From Brucella anthropi ATCC 49188 (GTDB taxonomy: Bacteria > Pseudomonadota > Alphaproteobacteria > Rhizobiales > Rhizobiaceae), in contig NC_009668.1 of the NCBI RefSeq assembly GCF_000017405.1, positions 460,001-524,000 on the forward strand: 64,000 nt of DNA, read 5' to 3'. Below, in pieces: positions 21,614 through 29,650 of this stretch (within the stretch, counting starts at the first letter, position 1; each line of letters begins with the position of its first letter). Position numbers and translations under genes: made by a program. The notes under the pieces were generated by a model. That model had not been told where the DNA came from. It saw only the letters and a program-made list of their open reading frames with translations, and did no database searches.

Positions 21614-23764
21614 ATGGCCAAAGCTGCCAGGAAGAAGCCCGTCGCCCCGATGATCGTCTTTTCACGGGCGCGCGACATTCCGTTCAACCGGATCAGGCTG
21701 TCGGACAGCAATGTTCGCGAGGCTGACGTCGAGGCGGGTCTGGACGAACTTACCCATGACATCGACCGGCGCGAGGATCTCGTGCAGGGCCTCAACGTTC
21801 GCGCCATCCTCGACGCGGACGGCGTTGAGACCGGCGATTTCGAGACCCCGGCCGGCGGCCGCCGCTACAGGTCCATCGCGCGCCTCGTCGAAGCCGGTCG
21901 CTTCCCGGCCGATGGCCTCGTCCCCTGCATCGTCAAGAAGGCCGATGCCAAGACCTCGGCAGTCGACGACTCGCTGGCCGAGAACCTGCTGCGCCTCGCC
22001 CTGCATCCGCTCGACCAGTTCAAGGCGTTCAAGCGGATGTTCGACATGGGCATGTCGAAGGAGGAGATCGCCGACGCCTGGCGGACCACGCCGCGCTACA
22101 TCATGCAGCGCCTTCGTCTCGCGACGGTCGCGCCGGCGCTGCACGACGCCTATGCGCGGAATGAGATGACGCTGGCGATGCTGGAAGCCTTCACCGTCAA
22201 TCCCGACCACGAGCGCCAGCAGCAGGTCTGGGAGCGGATCAGCACGTCGTGGCAGAAAGAGCCCTGGCACATCCGCAGCCTGCTGACCGAGACCACGGTT
22301 CCGGCTGCCGACAAGCGCGCCCGCTTCATCGGCATCGACGCCTATGAGGCGGCGGGCGGCCCGGTGCTGCGCGATCTCTTCTCCGACGAGAACGGCGGTT
22401 GGTTGCAGGACGTCACGCTGCTCGACCGCCTGGTTGACGATAAGCTGCGCACTGTCGCCGACGAGATCGCCGGACAGGGCTGGAAGTGGATCGACGCGGC
22501 AGTCGAACTTCCCTACGGCTACGCCAACGGCCTGCGCAGGCTGGTCGGTGTGACCCAGGAGCTGACCGACGAGGAGCGCACCGCCCGCGAGGCGCTGCGC
22601 GACGAGTATGACGAACTCGAAGCGCAGTATGCAGAAGCCGACGACCTGCCCGATGAGATCGACCAGCGGCTCGGGGAGATCGAAGCCGAGTTGGAAGGCT
22701 TCGAGAACCGGCCCGTCACCTTCGCGCCGGAAGACATCGCCCGTGCCGGTGTTTTCGTCAGCATCGACCGCGATGGCGAGTTGATCGTCAGTCCCGGTTA
22801 TGTCCGCCCCGAGGACGAACAACCCGAGAGCGTCGATGGTGAGGATGCGGGCGAAGGTGCCGACCCGTCCGATCCCGATGCGGTGCAGCGCGCGGTTATC
22901 ACCGTCGGCGGCGAGCCGGTCCCGGACGGCGATGAAGAGGAGGACGATGCCGTCAAGCCGCTGCCCGAGCGGCTGGTGACCGACCTGACCGCCTGGCGGA
23001 CGCTGGCGTTGCGCAATGCGCTTGCCGAGAATCCGCGCGTCGCCATGACGGCGCTGCTGCACAAGCTGGTTCTCGATACTTTCGAGCGCACCGCCACCTC
23101 GGGAACCAGCCTCTATGCCGCCGTGCGTCACATCTATCTTCCCACGGATGCGACCGGGCTCGCTGACAGCGCCGCCGCGAAGATGATCGACGAGCGCGCG
23201 GACGCCTGGCGGGGCGACATCCCCGCTGGCGATGACGACCGGCTCTGGGACTGGATCGACGGTCTCGACGATGCCAGCCGCCTGGCGCTGCTCGCCCATT
23301 GCGTCAGTTTCGGGGTCAACGCGCTTTACGAGCGGCCCAACCCCTATTCGGGGAATGGCATCTCGCAGCACGGTCTCGACCGCCGCATGGCCGAGGCCGA
23401 ACGGCTGGCACAGGCCACCGGCCTCGATCTCGTCGAAGCGGGCTGGAGGCCCACGGTCGAGAACTACCTGGGTCGCGTGACCAAGACCCGCATCATCGAG
23501 GCGGTGCGCGAGGGCGCCGGCGATCGCGCGGCCGATCTCATCGCGCATCTCAAGAAGGGCGATATGGCGAAGGAGGCCGAACGGCTCCTGGCCGATACCG
23601 GCTGGCTGCCGGAGCCGCTGCGCCCCGCCATCGAGGCGCAGGCCGTGGATGGCGCGACCGATCAGGACGAGGACAGCGTGGCGCTGCCCGACTTCCTCGC
23701 CGGTGGCCATGAGGACACGGCCGAGGCCGCCGACGATCCAGAGGCCCTCGTCGCCGCCGAGTGA
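21614..23764 (+). CDS. Large ParB-family partition protein
   Basis: A 716-residue ParB/RepB/Spo0J-type protein. The N-terminal ParB nuclease-like domain (about 18-100) includes the box TPAGGRRYRSIARLVEAG and a following loop with ENLLR. The central HTH region (about 140-200) reads MSKEEIADAWRTTPRYIMQR. The rest is a long acidic C-terminal extension (DELEAQYAEADDLPDEIDQR; EDAGEGADPSDPD), much longer than in classical ParB (about 300). The start is set by the ribosome site after the leader hairpin. It is 28 kb from parA in this window, so it may bind DNA independently or act in regulation. On ICEs such large ParB-like proteins are common. Confidence 0.88.
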   Translation: MAKAARKKPVAPMIVFSRARDIPFNRIRLSDSNVREADVEAGLDELTHDIDRREDLVQGLNVRAILDADGVETGDFETPAGGRRYRSIARLVEAGRFPADGLVPCIVKKADAKTSAVDDSLAENLLRLALHPLDQFKAFKRMFDMGMSKEEIADAWRTTPRYIMQRLRLATVAPALHDAYARNEMTLAMLEAFTVNPDHERQQQVWERISTSWQKEPWHIRSLLTETTVPAADKRARFIGIDAYEAAGGPVLRDLFSDENGGWLQDVTLLDRLVDDKLRTVADEIAGQGWKWIDAAVELPYGYANGLRRLVGVTQELTDEERTAREALRDEYDELEAQYAEADDLPDEIDQRLGEIEAELEGFENRPVTFAPEDIARAGVFVSIDRDGELIVSPGYVRPEDEQPESVDGEDAGEGADPSDPDAVQRAVITVGGEPVPDGDEEEDDAVKPLPERLVTDLTAWRTLALRNALAENPRVAMTALLHKLVLDTFERTATSGTSLYAAVRHIYLPTDATGLADSAAAKMIDERADAWRGDIPAGDDDRLWDWIDGLDDASRLALLAHCVSFGVNALYERPNPYSGNGISQHGLDRRMAEAERLAQATGLDLVEAGWRPTVENYLGRVTKTRIIEAVREGAGDRAADLIAHLKKGDMAKEAERLLADTGWLPEPLRPAIEAQAVDGATDQDEDSVALPDFLAGGHEDTAEAADDPEALVAAE

Positions 23765-23773
23765 CGCGCAGCA

Positions 23774-23797
23774 GCGGGGCGGCCTCCGCCGCCCCGC
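23774..23797 (+). terminator. Hairpin after parB (possible terminator)
   Basis: A perfect 9-bp GC stem GCGGGGCGG / CCGCCCCGC with a 6-nt loop, 10 bp after the parB stop. There is no T-run, so it may slow decay or weaken readthrough rather than terminate fully. Confidence 0.4.
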
Positions 23798-23818
23798 ATT
23801 CCATCCCTTCCATCTGAA

Positions 23819-23855
23819 GGCCCGGCATCTCGCCGGGCCGCTTTCGTTTCAGGAG
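23819..23855 (+). promoter_or_regulatory. Hairpin plus ribosome site leader (family 3, copy A)
   Basis: Stem GGCCCGGC-ATCTC-GCCGGGCC (23819-23839), then CGTTTCAGGAG (23845-23855) and ATG at 23863. The identical CGTTTCAGGAG after a GGCCCG hairpin occurs again at 24394-24404 and 37503-37513. Confidence 0.6.
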
Positions 23856-23862
23856 CAAGATC

Positions 23863-24339
23863 ATGTCCGCTTCCCTCATTTTCGACATTGCGCCTCTCGG
23901 CTCGCTCGTGGCCTATAGCGACGGCCAGCCGAAACCGCCCGCACGTTTCACCAAGAAGCTCGCCGCGTGGAAATCCCGCAACGGGGCCGGTCGCCTCGTG
24001 CGCAAGGAACCGGGCCGCGAGCGCCCGACCTACACGACGCCGCCGTCCTTCACCCTGCATGAGGGTGATTTCGGCGAAGGCGGCATCATCCTCATCACCA
24101 TCATGCGCAGCTACGGCATCGACAGCGATCTGAGCTTCCGGGTTGTCGAACGCCCGAAGATCGGTCAGGTCCGTGTTGTGCAGGATGTCGGAGAGAACGT
24201 CGAATTGCTGCACCTCGCGGAGAACCACGAGGCGGCCGAACTCTGGCTAGCCAGGAACGGCTACAGCCGCGCGCGCCTCGAGGAGATCACCGCCGACGAG
24301 GCAGGCGCCGATGCCGTCGAGGGTCGAGCTGCCGCGTGA
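23863..24339 (+). CDS. Hypothetical ICE accessory protein
   Basis: A 158-residue protein (MSASLIFDIAPLGSLVAYSD...). The N-terminal half is basic (PPARFTKKLAAWKSRNGAGR). The middle has FTLHEGDFGEGGIILITIMR and the C-terminus is acidic. No signal peptide or membrane segment. I recognise it only as a recurrent unknown in alphaproteobacterial ICE accessory regions. It uses a family-3 hairpin leader and is followed by two small genes in the same direction. Confidence 0.75.
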   Translation: MSASLIFDIAPLGSLVAYSDGQPKPPARFTKKLAAWKSRNGAGRLVRKEPGRERPTYTTPPSFTLHEGDFGEGGIILITIMRSYGIDSDLSFRVVERPKIGQVRVVQDVGENVELLHLAENHEAAELWLARNGYSRARLEEITADEAGADAVEGRAAA

Positions 24340-24361
24340 CCATCGCCGATCCCGTTCATCC

Positions 24362-24404
24362 GGCCCGCTTGTCCCGTGACGGCGGGCCTTCTTCGTTTCA
24401 GGAG
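24362..24404 (+). promoter_or_regulatory. Hairpin plus ribosome site leader (family 3, copy B)
   Basis: Arms GGCCCGC (24362-24368) and GCGGGCC (24382-24388), then CGTTTCAGGAG (24394-24404) and ATG at 24411. The arms are one pair shorter than in copies A and C but the trailing 11 bases are identical. Confidence 0.55.
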
Positions 24405-24410
24405 AACACA

Positions 24411-24677
24411 ATGGCCATTCCCGATCCCGTTCGAACGAACTTCGACACTCTGCTTCGTGCTGCCGATGACGGCAATCTCGCCCTTATGGAATGCCTCGAC
24501 GCCGCGACCCGTGAGACACGCTATGTCCTGTGCGCGGTCGGCCGCGACGGGGGTGATTACGTCTTCACGCCGTTCGGCCATCTCGCAAGCGGCAACCCCT
24601 ATGACGCCTATCTGCCGCCGGATCCCGACGATCCTGCCGGCTTTGTCGAGAAGGCCGAAGATGGGGGCGCATCATGA
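24411..24677 (+). CDS. Small ICE protein (DUF6117-like)
   Basis: An 88-residue protein, MAIPDPVRTNFDTLLRAADD, then TRETRYVLCAVGRDGGDYVF and a C-terminal PPDPDDPAGFVEKAED. I associate it with DUF6117, a family of unknown function on mobile elements; the assignment is from memory. The start is fixed by AGGAG 6 bp before ATG 24411. The stop overlaps the next start. Confidence 0.75.
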   Translation: MAIPDPVRTNFDTLLRAADDGNLALMECLDAATRETRYVLCAVGRDGGDYVFTPFGHLASGNPYDAYLPPDPDDPAGFVEKAEDGGAS

Positions 24678-24970
24678 TGACGGTCGATGAAATCTTCGCC
24701 GATGACCGCCGCAATCCGCCATCGGAGCGCTCGCTTCCCTGGGAGGAAACCCGCAACGGCGTCACCGTCATCGTGGAACCGAAACCGCATTGGGCCGAGG
24801 ACATGCGCGCCTTCCGGCTCGATGCCCGCGAATACTGCCGCTATGCCGACTGGACGGCCCATGGCGCCCGGACGCGCTTTTTCGGTCATATCGACACCTC
24901 CGGCGACGATGTGATGATGAAGGCCCGCGCCATGATCGCCCGCGAAATCGCCGATGGGTTCTGGGACTGA
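24674..24970 (+). CDS. Small hypothetical protein
   Basis: A 98-residue protein (MMTVDEIFADDRRNPPSERS). A central segment reads KPHWAEDMRAFRLDAREYCR, and the end is MIAREIADGFWD. No known motif, signal peptide or membrane segment. It overlaps the previous gene by 4 bp (ATGA), so it is translated with it; a second ATG 3 bp later is an alternative start. Function unknown. Confidence 0.7.
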   Translation: MMTVDEIFADDRRNPPSERSLPWEETRNGVTVIVEPKPHWAEDMRAFRLDAREYCRYADWTAHGARTRFFGHIDTSGDDVMMKARAMIAREIADGFWD

Positions 24971-25394
24971 CCGGCCCTGAAAGCCGAACCTTGCACACGG
25001 GGCTATCGGGTATCGCTGCACAAGCAGCGATGGATCGAGTTCGAGCTTCACCATTGCGCCAACTCCTTGGTGTTGTGGGGGCAACGGGTTCCGTCCCCGG
25101 CCTGAAACACACCCTGAATATCCGCCGGCAACGAGGCTGGCGCAGCAAAGCATCTGCGACGGGTTTCCGGCACCGGCTCGACGCAAAGCACCATCCCCCG
25201 CTTCCATTCGCTAACCTTGGTCCGACCGTCTCTTTGCATTCAACCCCGGTGGGGTCGGCTTACGCGCGCGTGCCGCCCTCGGGGATTCGGAAAGAATCCG
25301 AACGCCCGAGGGTGATTGCAGATCCGGTCAGACACTTCGGGCGCCTGTCGCGCGGGGGATGGTCCCCCGCCTCCAAAGACAGGAGCCGGAACCC
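24971..25394. other. Intergenic region with hairpins ahead of the interrupted 54-codon ORF
   Basis: No gene is visible. A long two-part hairpin lies at 25276-25312: CCCTCGGG pairs with CCCGAGGG and, inside, TTCGGA pairs with TCCGAA around AAGAA. Just before the next ORF, GCGGGGGA-TGG-TCCCCCGC is enclosed by CCTGTC / GACAGG, the last arm running into the ribosome site AGGAG. This repeats the theme of structured leaders in this ICE. Confidence 0.5.
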
Positions 25395-25491
25395 ATGTCC
25401 TACGCAGATGCCACCGCTTTCGCCGCCAGCCTCGCCACCACGCTGATGGTCGTGATCGTCGTGTTCCAGGCCGGGGACGGCACCCACGGCG
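25395..25491 (+). pseudogene. 5' part of a 54-codon ORF split by the mer element
   Basis: The ATG at 25395 has AGGAG upstream. It encodes MSYADATAFAASLATTL and onward to QAGDGTHG, where the mer element begins. The frame then reads into the element and stops at 25532. The missing C-terminus (MPADEFDGDEEMVKLELDPF) is at 35199-35266 in the matching frame. Joining at the ACGGCG repeat restores an uninterrupted 54-residue protein. I recognise it as a recurrent small unknown of these ICEs. Confidence 0.8.
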
Positions 25492-25493
25492 TT

Positions 25494-25520
25494 TATCTGA
25501 ACAGTCAAGCTGTCTCACTG
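25494..25520 (+). repeat. Left inverted end of the mer element
   Basis: Reads TATC, 12 bp, CTGTCTCACTG. The right end, read inwards, is TATC, 13 bp, CTGTCTTACCG (35192 down to 35165). Nine of the eleven bases of the inner block match, and both outer tetramers match. Confidence 0.75.
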
Positions 25521-25955
25521 GCATTTCGCTGAGCTCGCCGGCTCCCGGAACAGCGTCTCGATCAGCGGACATTCCCGCCGATTGCCTTCTGTGCATTGGG
25601 CCACCACGTCCTTCAGCACTCGCTCCATGCGTTTCAGGTCGGCGATCTTTTCACGCACGTCGTCGAGATGCGCGGCGGCAACGGCGCTTGCCTCGGCGCA
25701 GGGCTGGTCGCGCTCGTCGACGAGGCGCAGCAGTTCACGGACTTCATCGAGGGAGAAGCCGAGCTCGCGCGCCCGCAAGACGAAGCGAAGCCGTCGCTCG
25801 TGGGTGCTGTCGTAGCTGCGATAGCCGCTCGCCGTGCGCGGCGGCTCCGGCAGGAGGCCGACCTTCTCGTAATAGCGGACCGTCTCCAGATTGCACCCTG
25901 TGCGCTGTGCGAGTTCGGCGCGCTTGAGGCCTTTCACGCCAGCGTGATCGCGCAT
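25515..25955 (-). CDS. merR: MerR mercury-responsive regulator
   Basis: A 146-residue MerR. The N-terminal HTH (about 9-30; GLKRAELAQRTGCNLETVRY) and wing (GYRSYD) are followed by a dimerisation helix. Three cysteines occur at the positions used for Hg(II): PCAEA, QCTEGN and RRECPL. The gene ends just inside the left end of the element and is divergent from merT. In the absence of Hg it should hold the mer promoter repressed. The operator dyad between merR and merT fits this. Confidence 0.93.
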   Translation of the reverse strand: MRDHAGVKGLKRAELAQRTGCNLETVRYYEKVGLLPEPPRTASGYRSYDSTHERRLRFVLRARELGFSLDEVRELLRLVDERDQPCAEASAVAAAHLDDVREKIADLKRMERVLKDVVAQCTEGNRRECPLIETLFREPASSAKCQ

Positions 25956-25968
25956 CCAAAAATACCCC

Positions 25969-25999
25969 TTGACCCTGTAGTTGCTACAGACCGCACATT
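25969..25999 (+). promoter_or_regulatory. mer promoter and MerR operator
   Basis: -35 TTGACC (25969-25974) and -10-like CACATT (25994-25999) are 19 bp apart, the unusually long spacing typical of MerR-activated promoters. The spacer holds the dyad CTGTAG-TTG-CTACAG (25975-25989). Confidence 0.8.
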
Positions 26000-26040
26000 A
26001 GCGCCTGGATAGGTTTTCGACAAGAAGAGCGAGGTCGAAC

Positions 26041-26466
26041 ATGAATGCATCCCGACACGGACCAGCAGACGTTGCACCGACTGCGGCAAACCTGACGACG
26101 CCAGAGCGAAGCGAGGCCGGGCGACAGCGCCTGGTCGCCGTCGGCGGCATACTCGGCGCCATCGCCGCCTCGTCCTGTTGCATCATTCCGCTCGTCCTGT
26201 TCAGCCTCGGCATCGGCGGCGCCTGGATCGGCAATCTGACGGCGCTTGCGCCCTACAAGCCACTGTTTGTCGCCGCAACGGCGGGCATGCTCGGCTACGG
26301 CTTCTACCTTGTCTACTGGAAGCCGCGACAGGCCTGTGCCGATGGGGCTGCCTGCACGCGCGCCGTCCCCAGCCGCCTCGTTCAGATCGCGCTCTGGTTC
26401 GCGACCGTACTCGTCGCCGCTGCTTTCGCCTTCGACTACGTCGCGCCGCTGCTGCTTTCCGCCTGA
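26041..26466 (+). CDS. merT: MerT mercuric ion transporter
   Basis: A 141-residue inner-membrane protein with three predicted membrane helices (about 33-55, 65-90, 113-138). The vicinal cysteine pair in helix 1 (SSCCIIPL) and the cytoplasmic loop pair (ACADGAAC) are the Hg(II) relay sites. It passes Hg(II) from MerP to the reductase. The N-terminus is some 25 residues longer than in Tn501 MerT. First gene of the rightward mer operon, starting 42 bp after the -10. Confidence 0.93.
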   Translation: MNASRHGPADVAPTAANLTTPERSEAGRQRLVAVGGILGAIAASSCCIIPLVLFSLGIGGAWIGNLTALAPYKPLFVAATAGMLGYGFYLVYWKPRQACADGAACTRAVPSRLVQIALWFATVLVAAAFAFDYVAPLLLSA

Positions 26467-26486
26467 CACCAAGAGGAGACTACCCC

Positions 26487-26780
26487 ATGAGGAAGAGTTT
26501 GAGCGCTTTCACTTTGATCGCGTCGGTGATGACTGCGCCTGCCGCCTTCGCCGCCGAACGCACTGTGACGTTTGCCGTCGACAACATGACCTGCGCCTCG
26601 TGCCCCTACATCGTGAAGACCACGATGGCGGCAATCCCCGGTGTCGCGAAGGTGACCGTCTCCTTCGAGGCGAAGTCCGCGACCGTGACCTTCGACGACG
26701 CTAAGACGAGCACCGATGCCATCGCAGCCGCCAGCATGAATGCTGGTTATCCGGCCCACCCGACGCAGCAAGGCAGCTAG
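26487..26780 (+). CDS. merP: MerP periplasmic mercury-binding protein
   Basis: A 97-residue protein with a signal peptide (MRKSLSAFTLIASVMTAPAA, cleavage after FAA) and one heavy-metal-associated domain with the motif MTCASCP. It binds Hg(II) in the periplasm and hands it to MerT or MerF. The start is set by AGAGGAG 8 bp upstream. Its stop TAG touches the merF ATG. Confidence 0.95.
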   Translation: MRKSLSAFTLIASVMTAPAAFAAERTVTFAVDNMTCASCPYIVKTTMAAIPGVAKVTVSFEAKSATVTFDDAKTSTDAIAAASMNAGYPAHPTQQGS

Positions 26781-27029
26781 ATGACTGATCGCGCCGTAAT
26801 CCGCGCAGGTGCCGTTGGCGCCGTCCTCGCCGCGATCTGCTGCGCGGCGCCGCTCCTCGCCGTCGGCCTGTCTCTGGCGGGTCTTGGCACGTGGCTGACA
26901 GGTGTGGGTGCAGTGGTGCTTCCCCTGATCGTCGCGGGCTTCGGCTTCGGCGCGTGGGGGCCCCATCATCGCCGGGCAAGAGCCACGGCCTATGAGACGA
27001 AGATTCGCAAGGAAGGCGTGAAGCCATGA
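26781..27029 (+). CDS. merF: MerF-like mercury transporter
   Basis: An 82-residue protein with two membrane helices (about 9-33 and 39-58). The cysteine pair AAICCAAP in helix 1 is the expected Hg(II) site. Classical MerF has a second CC pair near the C-terminus, which is absent here (the tail is basic, HHRRARATAYETK). It could be a second uptake route beside MerT. It starts directly after the merP stop and overlaps merBA by 4 bp. Confidence 0.8.
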   Translation: MTDRAVIRAGAVGAVLAAICCAAPLLAVGLSLAGLGTWLTGVGAVVLPLIVAGFGFGAWGPHHRRARATAYETKIRKEGVKP

Positions 27030-29263
27030 ACGATTGCTGTGCAACCTCCTCCCGGGACAACCCGGCCGTTTCTCAGCCCGCGACACTGGCGAGCTTTGCC
27101 GTTCGACCGGGCGTAACGTTTCCGGATTGGTCGGCGGTCACGTCGCCTGTGGTCAAGAACGCTCTGCAGGCGATGGTCGGGTCCGACCACGTGCTCAATC
27201 GCTGGAGCGGTTACGATCCCGCCACCGACAGGGTGCGTGTTGCGTTGCTCCGACTCTACGCCGACCACGGGGGTGCCCCGACCATAAGCGCGCTTGCGGA
27301 GCGTACAAAACTCAGTGAGATGGTCATCCGGCCACTGCTCGACGAGCTCCGCCGGCGCGACCTCGTCGTTCTCGATGGCGAGCTGATCGTCGGCGCCTAT
27401 CCGTTCAGCGATCATAACACCGGCCATCGGGTCACTCTGGACGGACGCACGCTGAATGCAATGTGCGCGGTCGACGCGCTGGGCATCGGTGCCATGACCG
27501 ATCGCGACACCGCGATCGCCTCGCCCTGCGGCCATTGCGGCGCACTGATCCGGATCACCACGCAGGACCGAGGGCGGGCACTCGCCGACGTCGAGCCACA
27601 GTCGGCCGTCATGTGGCAGAGCGTCCGTTATGAAGGCGGCTGCGCCGCGAGCTCGCTCTGCGCGACGACCGCTTTTTTCTGCTCGGACGAGCATCTTTCC
27701 GCCTGGCGCGACGAACGTTCCACCGACGAGCCAGGTTTCCGGCTGTCGATCGAGGAAGGACTGGAAGCCGGCCGTGCTCTGTTCGGGCCGAGCCTCGCTG
27801 GTCTCGATGTGGCGTCGAAGAGCCTGGTGGTCGCCAACCGACCCTTGCGCACAAACGGTCGCAATGGAGGCGCTTACGATCTCGTCGTCATCGGCGCCGG
27901 CTCGGCCGGCTTCTCGGCCTCGATCACGGCCGCCGATCAGGGCGCACAGGTGGCGCTCATCGGCAGTGGCACCATCGGCGGCACCTGCGTCAATGTCGGC
28001 TGCGTGCCGTCGAAGACCCTGATCCGCGCGGCCGAGACGCTTCATAACGCTCGCGTGGCGGCACGTTTTGCCGGCATTACTGCTGAAGCCGAACTGACAG
28101 ACTGGCGCGGAACCGTTCGTCAGAAGGACACGCTCGTGTCTGGGCTGCGCCAGGCCAAATACGCGGACCTGCTCCCCGCGTACAATGGTATCGCCTATCG
28201 CGACGGGCCGGCTCGCCTCCTCGACGGCGGTGTCGAAGTTGACGGCGCGCGTATTGCCGCTGGCAAGATCATTATCGCAACCGGCGCGCGGCCGGCAGTT
28301 CCTGCTATTCCTGGCCTCGAGACCGTACCGTATCTCACCAGTACGACGGCGCTCGACCTCGAGGAACTGCCGCGATCGCTGCTGGTGATCGGCGGCGGTT
28401 ATATCGGCGCGGAGCTCGCCCAGATGTTCGCCCGTGCCGGCGTCAAGGTGACCCTCGTCTGCCGGTCCCGACTGCTCCCCGAGGCCGAGCCCGAGATCGG
28501 CGCGGCGCTCACGGGGTATTTCGAGGATGAAGGCATCACCGTTATCTCCGGCATCGCTTACCGCGCGATCCGCAAAACCGAGGGCCGAGCGTCACTGACC
28601 GTCACGCGTGACGGTCACGATGTCCAGATCGACGCCGATCAGGTGCTGATCACCACGGGCCGCACGCCCAACATCGAAGGCCTTGGGCTGGCCGAGCACG
28701 GGATCACCGTCTCGGCGAAGGGCGGCATCGTGGTCGACGACCGCATGCGCACGACCAAGGCTGGCGTCTATGCCGCCGGCGACGTCACCGGCCGCGACCA
28801 GTTCGTCTACATGGCCGCCTATGGCGCCAAGCTCGCCGCCAAGAACGCCCTCAATGGCGACAGCCTGCGCTACGATAACAGCGCCATGCCCGCTATCGTC
28901 TTCACCGATCCGCAGGTCGCAAGCGTAGGTCTCACCGAGGCGGCGGCGCGTGCGGCCGGGCATGAGATCCGCGTTTCGACGATCGGTCTCGATCAGGTGC
29001 CGCGCGCACTCGCCGCCCGCGACACTCGTGGGCTTATCAAGCTCGTGGCCGATGCTGCTGGCGGTCGTTTGCTCGGCGCCCACATCCTCGCGCCGGAAGG
29101 TGCCGACAGCATTCAGACCGCGGCTCTCGCGATCCGCCAGGGTCTCACCGTCGATGACCTCGCGGACACGATCTTTCCTTACCTCACCACGGTCGAGGGG
29201 CTGAAGCTCGCAGCACTTTCGTTCGGCAAGGACATCGCCAAACTCTCCTGCTGCGCCGGGTGA
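27026..29263 (+). CDS. merA: Fused organomercurial lyase / mercuric reductase (MerB-MerA)
   Basis: A 745-residue fusion. Residues about 20-275 are MerB: a winged-helix start (APTISALAERTKLSEMVIRP) and the catalytic set MCAVDAL (Cys and Asp equivalent to C96 and D99 of MerB) and SLCATTAFFC (second Cys). Residues about 285-745 are MerA: FAD motif DLVVIGAGSAG, redox pair TCVNVGCVPSKT, NAD motif LVIGGGYIGAELA, second FAD motif GVYAAGDV, and C-terminal CC (LSCCAG). The usual N-terminal NmerA metal-binding domain is replaced by MerB. The protein should cleave C-Hg bonds and reduce Hg(II) to Hg(0), channelling within one chain. A few MerB-MerA fusions are known. Confidence 0.92.
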   Translation: MNDCCATSSRDNPAVSQPATLASFAVRPGVTFPDWSAVTSPVVKNALQAMVGSDHVLNRWSGYDPATDRVRVALLRLYADHGGAPTISALAERTKLSEMVIRPLLDELRRRDLVVLDGELIVGAYPFSDHNTGHRVTLDGRTLNAMCAVDALGIGAMTDRDTAIASPCGHCGALIRITTQDRGRALADVEPQSAVMWQSVRYEGGCAASSLCATTAFFCSDEHLSAWRDERSTDEPGFRLSIEEGLEAGRALFGPSLAGLDVASKSLVVANRPLRTNGRNGGAYDLVVIGAGSAGFSASITAADQGAQVALIGSGTIGGTCVNVGCVPSKTLIRAAETLHNARVAARFAGITAEAELTDWRGTVRQKDTLVSGLRQAKYADLLPAYNGIAYRDGPARLLDGGVEVDGARIAAGKIIIATGARPAVPAIPGLETVPYLTSTTALDLEELPRSLLVIGGGYIGAELAQMFARAGVKVTLVCRSRLLPEAEPEIGAALTGYFEDEGITVISGIAYRAIRKTEGRASLTVTRDGHDVQIDADQVLITTGRTPNIEGLGLAEHGITVSAKGGIVVDDRMRTTKAGVYAAGDVTGRDQFVYMAAYGAKLAAKNALNGDSLRYDNSAMPAIVFTDPQVASVGLTEAAARAAGHEIRVSTIGLDQVPRALAARDTRGLIKLVADAAGGRLLGAHILAPEGADSIQTAALAIRQGLTVDDLADTIFPYLTTVEGLKLAALSFGKDIAKLSCCAG

Positions 29264-29275
29264 GCACAATCGGCG

Positions 29276-29650
29276 TCAAGGGCGTTTCCTGCCGATGATC
29301 GGTATGACGTCGGCGGTGCGGTTATCGCGCCGCCGTTCCATAAGCTGGCACAGCGCGCGGACTTGACGATGCTGGGCGAGCACGGTTTCGACGGCGCGCC
29401 GCTCCTGTTCGGCCCGGGCCGTCCCCGCCGGCCGATCCGTCGCGTTGCGCCGGGCTCTCGACTCGGCAACTGCATGGCGGAAGGCTTCCAGCACCTCGGA
29501 AGCGCGGTTCGCGGTCGCGCGACTGACACCTGCCTCGATGGCCAGATTCACAACCGTCAGCCTGCCATCAGCCACGCGGGGGCACCCATAAAGGAGGCGC
29601 GCCATCGCCTCACGAAGCGCCTGTTCCGTGGCTGCACTGACCGGCTTCAT
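29276..29650 (-). CDS. Small recombination-associated protein (Srap-like)
   Basis: A 124-residue basic protein, MKPVSAATEQALREAMARLL, with a probable HTH (LTVVNLAIEAGVSRATANRA) and a helical, Arg-rich C-terminus. Its ATG overlaps the stop of the preceding recombinase by 4 bp. The frame stays open further upstream, but that overlaps recombinase coding, so ATG 29650 is the likely start. It occupies the place of srap in SE elements and of tnpC (about 125 aa) in Tn554. It converges on merBA with only 12 bp between stops. Confidence 0.75.
   Translation of the reverse strand: MKPVSAATEQALREAMARLLYGCPRVADGRLTVVNLAIEAGVSRATANRASEVLEAFRHAVAESRARRNATDRPAGTARAEQERRAVETVLAQHRQVRALCQLMERRRDNRTADVIPIIGRKRP

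Noticed and set aside
21662..23710. A 682-codon minus-strand ORF opposite parB
   Set aside because: Long antisense frames are common in GC-rich coding DNA; parB has recognisable ParB and HTH motifs and a ribosome site.
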